From the NCBI GenBank assembly GCA_964544595.1, contig CAZJBM010000024.1:1-42244 (forward strand): 42,244 nt of DNA, given 5' to 3'. Below, in pieces: positions 25,038-33,590 of this stretch. Both the position numbers and the translations under genes were made by a program. The notes beneath the pieces are model-generated. The model did no database searches. It had not been told where the DNA came from and saw only the letters and a program-made list of their open reading frames with translations. The stretch is from JAGBWK01 sp964544595. GTDB lineage: Bacteria; Bacteroidota; Bacteroidia; Bacteroidales; Muribaculaceae. Numbering within the stretch: position 1 is the stretch's first letter; every line of letters starts with the position of its first letter.

Positions 25038-26366
25038 TTAAAGATTAGCTACTATGTCTACGTAACGGTCCATGTCGGCGGCTGTCTGCATCTCGGTGAC
25101 AGCGATAAGCAGATTTCCGGCCGGGGTCTTCACGCCTCCGAGGATGCCTTCGTCAGCAAGCGCGTCGATAAGCATATCGAGGTCGCCGTCGTAGATCATT
25201 TCAAACTCGTTGAGATAAGGCTTATCGGGGTAGGCCATCCTCATCTTGCCCGTTTTCACAAGCTCGGCAGCGAGATAATGAGCTCCGGCGGCTCCGATGC
25301 GGGTCACCTCATCGAGGCCCTTGTCGCCGAGAAGGCTCATGTAGATAGTCGCGTAGAGAGCCATCAGCCCCTGATTGGAGCATATATTGGAAGTGGCTTT
25401 CTCGCGGCGAATATGCTGCTCGCGGGCTTGAAGGGTAAGCACGAACACGCGGTTGCCGAGGTCGTCTGTGGTGGCGCCGACGATGCGGCCCGGGAGCTTG
25501 CGCATAAGCGATTTTTTCGCGGCCATGAAGCCGAGGTAGGGGCCGCCGAAATTGAGCGGGAGGCCGAGACTCTGGGCGTCGCCCACGGCTATATCCGCGC
25601 CCCACTGGCCGGGGCACTTGATAGTCGCGAGGTCGGCGGCCACGCAGTTGATTATCAGCAGGGCGCCTGCATCGTGGATGAGGTCGGCCACGCCGGTGAG
25701 GTCTTCGAGAATACCGTGATAGTTGGGCGTGGCGAGGATTACCCCGGCCACGTCGCCCGCGGCAAGCTCCTCCTTGAGGGCGTCGATAGAGGTGACGCCG
25801 TCAATCTCGGGCAATCGCGTGAGCGGAACATCGTGGTAGCGGGCGTAGGTCTTGATCACCGCCTCGACGTCGGGGTTGAGGGCGGCGGTGTAGAGAATGC
25901 GGTGACGCTTGCGGTTGTTGGCCGAGGCGAGCATCATGGCCTCGGCTGTGGCGGTGGCGCCGTCGTAGAGCGAGGCATTGGAGATCTCCATACCCGTCAG
26001 GCGGCATATCATGGTCTGATACTCGAAGATATATTGAAGAGTACCCTGCGATATTTCGGGCTGGTAGGGGGTATAGGATGTAAGGAACTCGGAGCGGGAG
26101 ATCAGGGAGTTGATAGCCGCCGGGGCGTAGTGGTCGTAATAGCCTGCACCGGCAAAGCAAGTAAGGTCGGGGACATTGTCGGCGGCGAGGGCGTTGAAGA
26201 AATCTCTGACATCTTTTTCGCAAAGCTCCTCGGGGAGATTGTATGGCTCTTTGAGCAGCAACTCCTCGGGAACGTCGGCGTAGAGGTCGTCGAGGCTCTT
26301 GACGCCGCACACCTCAAGCATAGCGCGAATATCCTCGTCGGTGTGGGGAAAATATCTGTGCATCAT
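25038..26366 (-). CDS. gcvPA: Glycine dehydrogenase (decarboxylating) subunit 1
   Basis: A 442-residue partner of GcvPB, homologous to it but without the PLP lysine. Family segments seen include CFAGAGYYDHY, FLTSYTPYQPEISQGTLQ, DGATATAEAM, NFGGPYLGFMA and SNICSNQGLMAL. It forms a heterotetramer with GcvPB in the cytoplasm. Spacing to gcvH upstream is 26 nt. Two adjacent ATG codons (MMHR) leave the exact start open by one residue. The opposite strand carries a long frame of 382 codons, which is a high-GC shadow. Confidence 0.96.
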   Translation of the reverse strand: MMHRYFPHTDEDIRAMLEVCGVKSLDDLYADVPEELLLKEPYNLPEELCEKDVRDFFNALAADNVPDLTCFAGAGYYDHYAPAAINSLISRSEFLTSYTPYQPEISQGTLQYIFEYQTMICRLTGMEISNASLYDGATATAEAMMLASANNRKRHRILYTAALNPDVEAVIKTYARYHDVPLTRLPEIDGVTSIDALKEELAAGDVAGVILATPNYHGILEDLTGVADLIHDAGALLIINCVAADLATIKCPGQWGADIAVGDAQSLGLPLNFGGPYLGFMAAKKSLMRKLPGRIVGATTDDLGNRVFVLTLQAREQHIRREKATSNICSNQGLMALYATIYMSLLGDKGLDEVTRIGAAGAHYLAAELVKTGKMRMAYPDKPYLNEFEMIYDGDLDMLIDALADEGILGGVKTPAGNLLIAVTEMQTAADMDRYVDIVANL

Positions 26367-26392
26367 CGTGGAGTATGGATTACGACGCCGGC

Positions 26393-26764
26393 TTATTGGG
26401 GGTCGGATTCGAGATATTTCTCGTAAGCCTCCTTATCCATGAGGTTGTCGAGCTCGGCGGGGTCGGTGAGTTTGATTTTGATAATCCAGTTGGCCATAGC
26501 GTCTTGGTTGATGAGGCGGGGATTCTCTTCGAGGGCTTCGTTTACCTCGACAACTTCGCCGGAGGCGGGGATGATAAGGTCGGAAGCGGCTTTCACCGAC
26601 TCGATAGCGCCGAAATCGTCGCCTTCAGAGAAATCGTCGCCGACTTCGGGCATATCGACGTAAACGACGTTGCCGAGGGCTTTCTGAGCGTAGTCGGTGA
26701 TTCCGACGTAGCCAAATTGTCCGTCGACAGTAAGATATTCGTGGGTGGGAGCGTAATAAGTCAT
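26393..26764 (-). CDS. gcvH: Glycine cleavage system H protein
   Basis: A 123-residue lipoyl carrier. The lipoylated lysine is K58 in ESVKAASD, followed by the standard PASGEVVEVNEAL. It shuttles the aminomethyl group from the P-protein to GcvT and the reduced lipoyl arm to dihydrolipoamide dehydrogenase, whose gene is not in this window. Length is normal. It sits between gcvT (23 nt upstream) and gcvPA (26 nt downstream). Confidence 0.97.
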   Translation of the reverse strand: MTYYAPTHEYLTVDGQFGYVGITDYAQKALGNVVYVDMPEVGDDFSEGDDFGAIESVKAASDLIIPASGEVVEVNEALEENPRLINQDAMANWIIKIKLTDPAELDNLMDKEAYEKYLESDPQ

Positions 26765-26787
26765 GATAATCGGGATTTATGGGTTGG

Positions 26788-27885
26788 TTATTTTTTATAT
26801 GATTTCTTGTAGAAGCGTTTCGGCACGACGACGGCGGGGAAAACCTTGCGGCGCACCTTGACGCGGAGCTGAGTGTCGCGCGCGGCGAAGCGGGAGTCGA
26901 TAAGCGCGACGGCGATACTCTTATCTACCGAGATGCCGCGGTAGCCGGTTGTCACCACGCCTATCACGTTGCCGTCGGGGTCGAGGACTTCGGCGCCGTG
27001 GCGAGCGATCGCCTTGTCGAGAATCTCCAGGCCGACCGACTTGCGGGGCGCGCCCTCCGATTTCTGTTTGGCCACCGCCTCCTTGCCGATAAACTCCTCT
27101 TTGTCGAGCTTGCAGAACATACTGAGGCAAGCCTCGACGGGGGTAATGTCGTCGGCAAGCTCGTCGCCGTAAAGGGGCAGGCCTACTTCAAAGCGGAGGG
27201 TGTCGCGGCACCCGAGGCCGCAGGGCTTGGCCCCGGCGGCGAGAAGGTCGTCCCAGAGGCGGCGGGTGGTTTCATGGTCGGTGTAGACTTCAAAACCGTC
27301 CTCGCCGGTGTAGCCCGTGCGCGATATGATGGCTTTCTTGTCGCCGTAGATGACGTAGTCGGCAAATGTATAGAACTGGAGCTTGTCGAGCCCTACGCCG
27401 AGCACTTTGCCGAGAACAGCCTCGGCTTCAGGGCCTTGCACGGCGATTTCGCCGAGCTCGTCGCTGCGGTTGTCGATGGTCACGTCGAAGCCTTCGGCGT
27501 TTTGGAGCATCCAGTCGACGTCTTTTGAGATATTCGACGCGTTGATCACGAGAAGATAGGAATTGACCCCGCGCTTATATACGAGCAGGTCGTCGACCGT
27601 GCCACCGTCTTCGCGAAGCATCATGCCGTAGAGACACTGGCCCGGCTCTACGGCCAGCACGTCGTTGGTGAAGATATGGTTAACGTAGCGGTCGGCGTCG
27701 GGGCCGTCGATGAACACTTCGCCCATGTGGCTGACGTCGAAAATGCCGCAGGCATTGCGCACGGCATTGTGCTCTTCGATAATGCCCTCGTATTGTATGG
27801 GCATATCAAATCCGGCAAAGGGGCTCATCTGCGCCCCGAGCTGATGATGCTTGTCGTGGAGACAAGTCTTTTTGCAATCTTCCAT
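26788..27885 (-). CDS. gcvT: Glycine cleavage system T protein (aminomethyltransferase)
   Basis: A 365-residue enzyme that transfers the methylene group from aminomethyl-GcvH to tetrahydrofolate and releases ammonia. Family marks include FAGFDMPIQYEGI, GIFDVSHMGEV (with the catalytic Asp of the DVSHMGE segment), QCLYGMML, SRTGYTGEDGFE and GLGCRDTLRFE. It is the first gene of the operon, with a clear promoter only ~46 nt upstream, so no glycine riboswitch can fit between. The C-terminal KKSYKK tail is short and basic. Confidence 0.96.
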   Translation of the reverse strand: MEDCKKTCLHDKHHQLGAQMSPFAGFDMPIQYEGIIEEHNAVRNACGIFDVSHMGEVFIDGPDADRYVNHIFTNDVLAVEPGQCLYGMMLREDGGTVDDLLVYKRGVNSYLLVINASNISKDVDWMLQNAEGFDVTIDNRSDELGEIAVQGPEAEAVLGKVLGVGLDKLQFYTFADYVIYGDKKAIISRTGYTGEDGFEVYTDHETTRRLWDDLLAAGAKPCGLGCRDTLRFEVGLPLYGDELADDITPVEACLSMFCKLDKEEFIGKEAVAKQKSEGAPRKSVGLEILDKAIARHGAEVLDPDGNVIGVVTTGYRGISVDKSIAVALIDSRFAARDTQLRVKVRRKVFPAVVVPKRFYKKSYKK

Positions 27886-27931
27886 GGTATATCAATAAGG
27901 TGATTTTCGAGGGAGAAAGACTCCCGCTTGC

Positions 27932-27963
27932 CAAAGTTAAGCAAAGTTTTTGGGATTCGGCAA
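27932..27963 (-). promoter_or_regulatory. Promoter of the glycine cleavage operon
   Basis: On the - strand, TTG (27963-27961) and TAACTTTG (27939-27932) are 21 nt apart. The leader to the gcvT ATG is about 40 nt, too short for a riboswitch. Confidence 0.7.
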
Positions 27964-27985
27964 AAATTAAGACCACAATTTTTTG

Positions 27986-27993
27986 TATCTTTG
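27986..27993 (+). promoter_or_regulatory. Putative -7 box of the M13 peptidase gene
   Basis: TATCTTTG followed by CG. No convincing TTG at -33, but the surrounding sequence is A/T-rich. The leader would be about 95 nt. It lies back to back with the gcvT promoter. Confidence 0.6.
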
Positions 27994-28094
27994 CGTAACG
28001 ATTTCAAACTCGACGCCTCAGGCCCGCGTTTTCCTTCAAGCTCACGGCCTGATCGACCCGATCGACTACATCAAAAATCCATAAATAAACCGTA

Positions 28095-30140
28095 ATGAAC
28101 CTAACAAAATTAGCTTTTGCCTCGGCCTTGGTAATAGGCTCGGCATCTTCAGCAATGGCACAGGAACATCTTAAAAGCCTTAACCCGGACTACTTCAACA
28201 ACTCCGTAGCTCCCGGCACCGATTTCTACAAGCACGTCAACGACGGATGGCAGAAAGCCAACCCCCTCACTCCCGAATACTCGCGCTACAGCCAGTTTGA
28301 CGTGCTGGCCGAGCAGGCCCAGAACCGCGTGAAGGATATTGTGACCGGCCTCGCCGCCACTAACCCCGAGCCCGGAACGGTGGCCTACAAAGTTGCCAAC
28401 ATCTACGAGCTGGCCATGGACTCGGTGCGCCGCAACGCCGAGGGTGCCGCCCCGATTCAGGCCGACCTCAAGAAAATCAACAATGCGAAGCACGAGGATA
28501 TGGAAGACCTCTTCCTATGGATGCACGGCAACTACGCTTCGCCCTTCTTCTCGGCCGGCCCGATGGAGGATATGGCCGACTCCAACGCCTACGCCATGTA
28601 CGTGAGCGGCGGAGGCATGGGCATGGGCGACCGCGACTACTATCTCTCCGACGACCCCGCCAACAAGAAGGTGTGCGAGGCTTATCAGAAGATGATCGAG
28701 AAGCAGATGATCAACGCCGGATTCTCAAAGAAGGATGCCAAGCGTATCGTCAAAAACGTGATGAAAATCGAGACCTCCATCGCCGAGGAAGCATGGACCA
28801 AAGAGGAGTCGCGCAACATTCCCGCGATGTACAATCCGCGCACCTACGCCGAGCTTAAGGAGATGTATCCCAACATCAACTGGGACCGCTTCTTCATCGA
28901 GACTATGGAGATACCCTCGCCCGACAACGTCATCGTCACAGAAATCAAGACCGTTAAGCGCGCCAACGACCTGATGGGGTCGCTCTCCGACCGCGAAATC
29001 AAAGACTACTACCTTTGGAAATATGTGGCTCAGGCAGCAAGCAAGCTCTCTGACAACTTCACCGACACCCAATTTGAGTTCTCCAAAGTGCTCTCCGGAG
29101 CGCAGCAGCAGCGTCCGCGCTGGAAACGCGCCCTCTCGGCAACCGAAGGCGCCATGGGCGAGGCTATAGGCGAGCTCTACGTTGAGAAATATTTCCCCGA
29201 ATCGTCTAAGCAATATATGCTCGACCTCGTGGAGAACCTTCGCACTGCCCTCGGCAAGCATATCATCGAGCTCCCCTGGATGACCACCGACACCAAGCTC
29301 AACGCCCTCAACAAGCTCGCCGCCTTCACCGTGAAGATCGGCTACCCCGATAAGTGGAAAGACTATTCGACACTCGAGATCGACCCCTCGAAGTCATACT
29401 ACGAGAATATGCACAACGTAGGCATGTGGCATCAGAAAGACATTTATTCTAAATGGGGCAAGCCGGTCGACAAGACCGAGTGGGGCATGACTCCTCAGAC
29501 CGTCAATGCCTACTACAATCCTATGGCCAACGAAATCGTCTTCCCCGCCGGTATTCTCCAGGCGCCGTACTTCGACCCCGAAGCGTCCGACGCTGAAAAC
29601 TACGGCGCTATCGGCGTTGTCATCGGCCACGAAATGACTCACGGATTTGACGACCAGGGCCGTAACTTCGACGCCCAAGGCAACATGACTAACTGGTGGA
29701 CCGACGCCGACGCTGAAGCTTTCACCGCACTGACCGACGGCCTCGTCGCGCAATTCGACGCTGTCGAAGTTCTGCCCGGCCTCCACGCCAACGGCCGCTA
29801 CACTCTCGGAGAGAATATCGCCGACCAGGGCGGTCTTCGCGTGGCCCGCACCGCCTTCCTCGACGCTCAGAAGAAAAAAGGCGTCGACATCACCTCGCCC
29901 GAAGCCAAAATCGACGGCATCGACCCGATGCAGGTGTTCTACCTCAACTACGCCAACATCTGGGCAGCCAATACTCGCGACGAGGAAGTACGCAACCGCA
30001 CGATGAGCGACGTCCACTCTCTCCCCGAGAACCGCGTGAACGTTTCGCTCCGCAATATTACCCCCTTCTTTGAGGCATTCGGCATCACTGAGGGCCAGCC
30101 CCTCTACCTCGCTCCCGCCGACCAGGTTATCATCTGGTAA
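28095..30140 (+). CDS. M13-family (neprilysin-like) zinc metallopeptidase
   Basis: A 681-residue exported endopeptidase (signal peptide MNLTKLAFASALVIGSASSAMAQ). The zinc site is H512-E-M-T-H516 in VIGHEMTHGFDDQGRNFD, with the third ligand at E573 in GENIADQGG. NAYYNPMANEIVFPAGILQ just before the zinc site and the closing NRTMSDVHSLPENRVN are hallmark M13 segments. M13 enzymes such as PepO cut oligopeptides; here a periplasmic or surface location is expected. The mature domain starts with the usual SLNPDYFNNSVAPGTDFYKHVNDGW. It is monocistronic, with a terminator at 30174-30216. Confidence 0.94.
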   Translation: MNLTKLAFASALVIGSASSAMAQEHLKSLNPDYFNNSVAPGTDFYKHVNDGWQKANPLTPEYSRYSQFDVLAEQAQNRVKDIVTGLAATNPEPGTVAYKVANIYELAMDSVRRNAEGAAPIQADLKKINNAKHEDMEDLFLWMHGNYASPFFSAGPMEDMADSNAYAMYVSGGGMGMGDRDYYLSDDPANKKVCEAYQKMIEKQMINAGFSKKDAKRIVKNVMKIETSIAEEAWTKEESRNIPAMYNPRTYAELKEMYPNINWDRFFIETMEIPSPDNVIVTEIKTVKRANDLMGSLSDREIKDYYLWKYVAQAASKLSDNFTDTQFEFSKVLSGAQQQRPRWKRALSATEGAMGEAIGELYVEKYFPESSKQYMLDLVENLRTALGKHIIELPWMTTDTKLNALNKLAAFTVKIGYPDKWKDYSTLEIDPSKSYYENMHNVGMWHQKDIYSKWGKPVDKTEWGMTPQTVNAYYNPMANEIVFPAGILQAPYFDPEASDAENYGAIGVVIGHEMTHGFDDQGRNFDAQGNMTNWWTDADAEAFTALTDGLVAQFDAVEVLPGLHANGRYTLGENIADQGGLRVARTAFLDAQKKKGVDITSPEAKIDGIDPMQVFYLNYANIWAANTRDEEVRNRTMSDVHSLPENRVNVSLRNITPFFEAFGITEGQPLYLAPADQVIIW

Positions 30141-30173
30141 TCTAAGCGGAGAGAGTAAGGCTTACTAAAAGAT

Positions 30174-30216
30174 AGGGACCGCGCCACCCGATTTCGGCGC
30201 GGTCTCTGTCTTTTTT
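30174..30216 (+). terminator. Terminator of the M13 peptidase gene
   Basis: AGGGACCGCGCC (30174-30185) pairs with GGCGCGGTCTCT (30196-30207) with one G-T wobble, followed by a T-rich tract (30211-30216). Confidence 0.88.
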
Positions 30217-30430
30217 CTGGCGCTTGTCAATAAATATTGCCTGAAATCCAATAATTATTGCTATATTGCACATGAAATCAGGCAACCTATTAGTTTGTAC
30301 CTATCTTAGGCTCGCTATTGCAATCATCGATATTACTCATCATTCATTGTGTAATCCCATAACCTGCTCTTCAGAAACTCAAATCTCGATATTATCATTA
30401 TATTAACCATTTTTACGATACTTACTTATC

Positions 30431-31264
30431 ATGAAAAAATTCAACCTCAGAATCGCGTCATCTTTTGTAGCAACAGTCATGGCCGTCACGTCGGCGCACG
30501 GATTTGACGCGAACAACAACAATGGTATCCCCGGAATCACGGCAAGCATCAACCAATCTCGTATACACCGCTCGGGCGAAGAAGTGCAGTTCAAAATTCT
30601 GTTTCTAAATAGTTCAACCACTAACGAGAACAACGTTAACATCTCGTTTATGGACAGCAAGGTGAGCATTGACGGGGAAAGCGGGTATTCGATTGACGGC
30701 AACCTCAACTTCGGGTCGGTTAATTTCCCTGCCGATGAAACCACAGGTGTGGAATCATGGATCGTAAGGGTTCCGAAAACCGCTGAAACCATAACCTCGA
30801 TGACCATTGTAGGCCGCGCGCCCGATTCAAAGAAATCCGACGCGAATAATCCTTACGGTAACTTCGACTACAAATTCACGAATCTCGCGCTCCCGGCGTT
30901 TCCTGAGTCAAACAAACCGGGATGCGTGTTCTATGATAATGAGATCGGCTTAAACGTCGGCGAAATCACTGCCGCGGGAAATGACTTGGTAATCGACTTC
31001 ACTCTTACCAACAACAGCCGTAAAGACTTCAAAATATGGCTTGAGAATTCAGGTATAGGAGTCGCTAAGACTGCCGATGGGGATGAATTCAAGGCCGCGA
31101 CCAAATTTCAGAGTTCGATTCCCGCCGGAGAGAGCGCAAAGGGGCAAATCGTTGTATCCAAGGGAGCGAACGAAACCTTCGCTTCTATCAAGCAGATTTT
31201 CCACACGAGCCAAGACGGTAACTCATGGAGTCCCGACCTGGTTCTCCGCAACATCTCGAAATGA
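30431..31264 (+). CDS. Exported protein of unknown function, probably beta-sandwich
   Basis: A 277-residue protein with a signal peptide (MKKFNLRIASSFVATVMAVTSAHG). I recognise no family. The mature part looks like two Ig-like beta-sandwich modules: ~25-140, with a strand pattern SGEEVQFKILFLN ... GVESWIVRVP; and ~150-277, with DLVIDFTLTNNSRKDFKIWLEN ... GQIVVSKGANETF. The wording LTNNSRKDFKIW is reminiscent of periplasmic DUF4352-like or DUF1573-like domains that describe 'free' versus bound strands, but I cannot assign one. It stands alone between two terminators, so it is an independent unit with its own leader. Confidence 0.75.
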   Translation: MKKFNLRIASSFVATVMAVTSAHGFDANNNNGIPGITASINQSRIHRSGEEVQFKILFLNSSTTNENNVNISFMDSKVSIDGESGYSIDGNLNFGSVNFPADETTGVESWIVRVPKTAETITSMTIVGRAPDSKKSDANNPYGNFDYKFTNLALPAFPESNKPGCVFYDNEIGLNVGEITAAGNDLVIDFTLTNNSRKDFKIWLENSGIGVAKTADGDEFKAATKFQSSIPAGESAKGQIVVSKGANETFASIKQIFHTSQDGNSWSPDLVLRNISK

Positions 31265-31301
31265 CTCAGCTCAGTAATTGTGGTTATTGAGCGATTCAGC
31301 C

Positions 31302-31336
31302 ATAAGTATCGGGGATGACTCGATACTTATTTTTTT
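31302..31336 (+). terminator. Terminator of the exported beta-sandwich protein gene
   Basis: ATAAGTATCG (31302-31311) and CGATACTTAT (31321-31330) form a perfect 10-bp stem with a 9-nt loop, followed by a run of T residues to 31336. Confidence 0.9.
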
Positions 31337-31525
31337 GCCCTGATTTCGCGGTGTTTGCAACAATGGTGTTACAATACGGATTCAATCCGATTAAATTGAC
31401 GTAAGCATGATTTTTCCTTTCAACTTTTCGTCGAGAAGCATTGTTTACATATCGAGTTCGGTAATCAACCCGGATTCATCAACCGAGAAAAAAATCACTT
31501 TATCAATTCTCTAAAACATAAAGTA

Positions 31526-31885
31526 ATGATTACCAAGAAAGTTATCGACACTATATATAAGAAATACAACCGCCGTCCCGAGTCAATCGACGACCTCAAC
31601 ATCGCTCTCCTTTTTGAAGGCGTTTCTCCCGAGCACGGCATTGAAATCAACGGCAACGACCTTATCATCAACAGCATTGACCCGATGTCGCCTTTCCATA
31701 CCCTCCCCCTCAGCGGAGTTCACGCGATTATCGAGTTTGACAAGCACGTGGCTATCGTGATGCACTCTTCGATATTCTTCCTCAGCAAGGAAAACAACGG
31801 CGTGTCGATCCACGTGCGCCAGGAGCCCCCTTCGTTCTCCCATCGCCTCCGCGAGTTCTTCGGCTCAAACAAAGCCCTCGCGTAA
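31526..31885 (+). CDS. Small cytoplasmic hypothetical protein
   Basis: A 119-residue protein with no signal peptide or membrane segment. It opens with a helix (ITKKVIDTIYKKYNRRP) and continues with alternating strands (HGIEINGNDLIINSID, VHAIIEFDKHVAIVMHSSIFFLS), giving a compact alpha/beta appearance. I do not recognise the family. Codon use and GC content match the core genes, so it is probably a resident lineage gene. It is convergent with rpmE2, from which it is separated by a strong bidirectional terminator. Confidence 0.7.
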   Translation: MITKKVIDTIYKKYNRRPESIDDLNIALLFEGVSPEHGIEINGNDLIINSIDPMSPFHTLPLSGVHAIIEFDKHVAIVMHSSIFFLSKENNGVSIHVRQEPPSFSHRLREFFGSNKALA

Positions 31886-31921
31886 GGCCGCGAAGATTCC
31901 ACCGTCAGTATCGATTAAGAG

Positions 31922-31969
31922 ATACAACAAGCGGGGACATTCGATTATGAATGTCCCCGCTTGTTGTAT
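31922..31969. terminator. Bidirectional terminator between the small hypothetical gene and rpmE2
   Basis: Perfect 21-bp arms (31922-31942 and 31949-31969) with loop GATTAT; the stem includes GCGGGGACATTC. Confidence 0.88.
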
Positions 31970-31992
31970 TACAGAATATGATTTCCGCCTGA

Positions 31993-32247
31993 TTATTTCT
32001 TGCGACGGTTACCGTAGCGGCTCATGAACTTATCCACGCGGCCGGCAGTGTCGACAAGTTTCTGCTTACCGGTGAAGAAGGGATGGCTTGAAGAGGTGAT
32101 TTCAAGCTTCACGAGGGGGTAAGTAACACCGTCGATTTCGATAGTTTCGCGGGTTGCGATAGTCGAGCGAGTGATAAATGTTTCCTCGTTTGACATGTCT
32201 TTGAATACGACTTCGCGATAATTTGAGGGATGGATATCTTTCTTCAT
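31993..32247 (-). CDS. rpmE2: 50S ribosomal protein L31 type B
   Basis: An 84-residue ribosomal protein. MKKDIHPSNYREVVFKDMS and the SSSHPFFTGKQKLVDTAGRVDKFMSRYG segment identify L31. The zinc-binding CxxC pair of the type A form is absent, which defines type B, the zinc-independent version. It has its own promoter (32319-32349) and terminator and is thus monocistronic. Confidence 0.96.
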   Translation of the reverse strand: MKKDIHPSNYREVVFKDMSNEETFITRSTIATRETIEIDGVTYPLVKLEITSSSHPFFTGKQKLVDTAGRVDKFMSRYGNRRKK

Positions 32248-32318
32248 TATAGTGTAGTTATTTGTTAATCAAACGGTTGAATCTGCACGCTGGTAAGGCG
32301 TTTATTCGTAATGGCTCG

Positions 32319-32349
32319 CAAAGGTAGGCATTTTTTTTCTGATTGCCAA
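32319..32349 (-). promoter_or_regulatory. rpmE2 promoter
   Basis: On the - strand, TTG (32349-32347) and TACCTTTG (32326-32319) are 20 nt apart. The leader is about 65 nt. Confidence 0.8.
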
Positions 32350-32403
32350 ACCTTTATCCTACTTTTTGCCATATTTTTCTCTACAATCGGCCTCAGCGGC
32401 GGC

Positions 32404-33540
32404 TTATTTCAGCTTATACACTTCTGTGCCGGCGAGGAGGAAACAGCCCGTGCCGTAGTCGTCGAAGTCAGGCTTTGAGTCGTAAGCCACTGGCTGGCCG
32501 TCCTTAGGCTCTTTGCCGGTGCCCTGCACGTATCCGAGATAGCCGTCGGGATGAACGGCGTCGTTGACCATAGCGTTCCACGCTTTGGTCACTACCGGGA
32601 GATATTCCTTCGCGTCGAGTAGGCCGTTGTTTATGCCCCATGCCATTCCGTAGACAAACAGCGCTGTGCCCGTGAGCTCCTTGCCGCCGAAGTTTGTCGG
32701 GTCGTGGAGGCTGACGTTCCAGAAACCGTCCTCGCGCTGACATTTCACCAACGCCTTGCACATCTCTTTGAGGTCTTTTTCGTAAGCCTTGCGATGAGGG
32801 TCGTCGGCGGGGAGCTCGTCGAGCACTCTGACGAGAGCGGCGACTACCCAGCCGTTACCGCGGCTCCAATAGCAGTCTTCGCCGTTTGGCTCCTTGTAAG
32901 GGGGCACGAAGTCTTTGTCGCGCCACCAGAGGCCGTCCTTCTTGTTGTAAAGGCCGCCGGCGAGCGTGTCGCGGCTCCATGAATACATCTCCCATGCCTT
33001 CTCGGCATATCGGGGGTCGCCTGTCTCTTTGCTCATTTTTGCGAGGAGCGGCATGCCCATCTGTATGGCGTCGATCCAGGTCCAGTCGTCGACCTGGGGG
33101 GTGTTGACGAGCATATTCATGCAAGCCTTGGTCTTGGTCAGCATGCGTGGTTCGGGAGTCAGGCGATAGAGGTCGACATAGGCTTGCCCGGCGCAATAAT
33201 TGTCGGCGTTGCGGGTCGGCGTCTCGTCGCGGCGGAATCCCCATTTATGGCCGTCGGCCCAGTTATAGGCGTAATCGTAATAGCGGTTATCGGGGTAAAT
33301 CGAGTGGAGAGCCATAAGGCCTTCGAAATAAACGCCGCGGGTCCATATGTTGGCCTCGTAGGTCTTCTTGCGCGAATAATATGGTATTATCGCCAGCGGG
33401 TCGGGATGTTTTTTCAGATAATGGTCGTTGACCTTGATCAGCGTATTGAGAATCTCCTTGCGCGGGGGGAGTTTCTGGTCTTCGGCATAAAACGGCAGAG
33501 CGAACAGTATCGCTAATGCGGAAATGAGTAGACGTTTCAT
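32404..33540 (-). CDS. GH105 unsaturated glycuronyl hydrolase
   Basis: A 378-residue exported enzyme (signal peptide MKRLLISALAILFALPFYA). I chose the ATG at 33540; the frame stays open upstream to an ATG at 33594, overlapping the previous stop, but that gives a charged leader with no function. The fold is an (alpha/alpha)6 barrel. GH88/105 marks include YFEGLMALHSIYPD, ADNYCAGQAYVDLY, DDWTWIDAIQMGMPLLAKM with the catalytic-type Asp, YWSRGNGWVVAALVRVLDELP and ELTGTALFVYGMAWGIN. GH105 enzymes remove the 4,5-unsaturated uronic acid left by lyases on rhamnogalacturonan or related glycans. It is the last gene of the four-gene glycan operon. Confidence 0.9.
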   Translation of the reverse strand: MKRLLISALAILFALPFYAEDQKLPPRKEILNTLIKVNDHYLKKHPDPLAIIPYYSRKKTYEANIWTRGVYFEGLMALHSIYPDNRYYDYAYNWADGHKWGFRRDETPTRNADNYCAGQAYVDLYRLTPEPRMLTKTKACMNMLVNTPQVDDWTWIDAIQMGMPLLAKMSKETGDPRYAEKAWEMYSWSRDTLAGGLYNKKDGLWWRDKDFVPPYKEPNGEDCYWSRGNGWVVAALVRVLDELPADDPHRKAYEKDLKEMCKALVKCQREDGFWNVSLHDPTNFGGKELTGTALFVYGMAWGINNGLLDAKEYLPVVTKAWNAMVNDAVHPDGYLGYVQGTGKEPKDGQPVAYDSKPDFDDYGTGCFLLAGTEVYKLK

Positions 33541-33590
33541 AATTGGTTTATTGTTGTGTTTATTTTTTCGTTTTGAAGTATGTATGCTGG

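Noticed and set aside
25278..26426. 382-codon + strand frame
   Set aside because: Antisense shadow of gcvPA; Gly/Val/Glu-rich with no domain.
27886..28094. Glycine riboswitch in front of gcvT
   Set aside because: Only about 40 nt separate the predicted start of transcription from the gcvT ATG, and no paired aptamer helices are seen.
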